A DNA stretch of 64,000 nt from Paramacrobiotus metropolitanus (taxonomy: Eukaryota; Tardigrada; Eutardigrada; Parachela; Macrobiotidae). Positions within the stretch are counted from its first letter, which is position 1; every line of letters starts with the position of its first letter. The position numbers and the translations under genes were made by a program. The stretch lies in NCBI RefSeq assembly GCF_019649055.1, contig NW_026570266.1:248001-312000 (forward strand). Reading direction: 5' to 3'. This document shows positions 63,046 to 64,000 of this stretch, piece after piece. Below the pieces are notes generated by a model. The model was not told the origin of the DNA. It did not search any database and saw only the letters and a program-made list of their open reading frames with translations.

Positions 63046-64000
63046 CACTTTATTTTGCTGATTTATTTAGGGGCACCTTTCGGCCCAAATCCGGCTTCGT
63101 TATGCCATGGCTGTATAGATAGATACCTGAAATGCAACGGTCTGTTTAAAAGGATTATCATATGGTTTTAGGAATAACAGTGTTATGGTTTTTGGTCGAA
63201 GACACCGTTCATTGCTTTTGCTGTTTCTTATCGAAAATTCTCTGTTAAACTCCCCATTAAGTTGAAAGTTTGTGGTGCCGGAACTGGCTTTGTAATTTTG
63301 GTGACCGTTACTTGAGATAACGCAAAACCAGTACATTAGCAAGAAACTACTGTATTTCGATCTTGGATAAAGTTATCTCTTGTGAGGAGCTACAGAAATG
63401 TACCATCGGACATTGGTTTATATGAAACCTTGAATTCTTTAAGCCAAGAACTTTCCTCACGACTGATTGCAAAGTTAGGCAGTTATAGTTAGACGCTCTG
63501 TTTAAATCTTTATTGCACAAGCAAATAGGAAAAGCATGCATACAATTTATAGTTTATAAGCAAGCAACTGATTTGAGTTACTGGTAGAAGCCGGACAGCA
63601 AAGTATTAGTCGCTTATTCGTGAACTCGGAATTAAATACGTTTTAATCGCTGAAGTATTCAGTGTCAAGTTTCGGAATATACAATGCTTCACATATGCAC
63701 AAACTGTATGTGAAGAATGCATTAACAAGTTTTGCACTAAATTAAAGCAAGTATTAAAATTATTTGTGCCTTTTCAATTTTTAATTTTGCTGTCTTCATA
63801 AAGAAGAATTTTCTGACATAAGCCACTGCCGAAATATGTATGTTGTACGTATTTTCACAATAATGCTGTAAAAACCTGCATACTTTGAACTTGACGTCTT
63901 GACCAGTTCGAAAAAGGCGGGCCCCGTAGAAATTAAGCCGCTCGTCGCATATACACAAAAATGCCGCTTCTCAGTAAATGGTGCATAACTGCTGCCTTGA
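63046..64000. other. No gene seen
   Basis: 3' flank of gene I to the window end. Short frames on the minus strand have no recognisable domain, and no F-box exon is present. Confidence 0.3.

Overview
The window is from an animal genome, probably a small invertebrate. Its genes have short GT-AG introns with strong GTAAGT donors, a local family of F-box genes is tandemly expanded, and the mobile DNA (Ty3/Gypsy-like LTR element, Tc1/mariner-like, hAT-like and LINE-type remnants) is of metazoan kind. I cannot name the species; a tardigrade-like or similar invertebrate is only a guess.

The host part (1-19,180 and 48,066-64,000) is a cluster of at least ten paralogous F-box genes, nine on the plus strand and one on the minus strand at the left edge. 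Each has an F-box split between exon 1 and exon 2, a long exon 2 with a conserved body (RWPL, ALTLQN, HYDNVQINCHFEP), and an exon 3 coding a conserved TYPLWKQY..RDLLQ.YP block ending in PLW-stop. Five look whole (1,099-2,367; 10,580-12,311; 13,229-14,980; 54,976-56,659; 61,010-63,045). Four are broken: by an insertion, by a deletion, by frameshifts, or by a frameshift plus stop. The left-edge copy is cut by the window. The copies fall into two classes. One starts directly in the F-box exon and usually has an upstream ATCACG...CGTGAT palindrome. The other has a tiny coding exon 0 and a different conserved upstream block.

Between two of these genes sits a single LTR element of 28.9 kb (19,184-48,061). 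It has two 982/985-bp LTRs that differ only by a 3-bp indel and is flanked by the 4-bp duplication ACGC, so it is very young. Its left third holds Gypsy-like gag, protease and integrase-zinc-domain parts. No reverse transcriptase was recognised, so it appears non-autonomous. The right two thirds are unusual: seven small cargo ORFs (two antisense) lie between three blocks of a degenerate repeat array (about 105-145 bp period) whose units carry Pol III A-box-like sequence. The best units also have B boxes and T-run terminators, so the array looks tRNA-derived. Copies of the 3' polypurine tract recur inside the gag-pol ORF, and primer-binding-site-like sequences recur in the interior.

Smaller elements include a hAT transposase C-terminus (2,616-2,909), AT-rich and GC-rich hairpins (3,315-3,436; 4,386-4,476), a 1.48-kb insert with short inverted ends inside one F-box gene (6,581-8,062), and a 2.8-kb Tc1/mariner-like inverted-repeat element enclosing a decayed zinc-finger/reverse-transcriptase gene (51,157-53,963).
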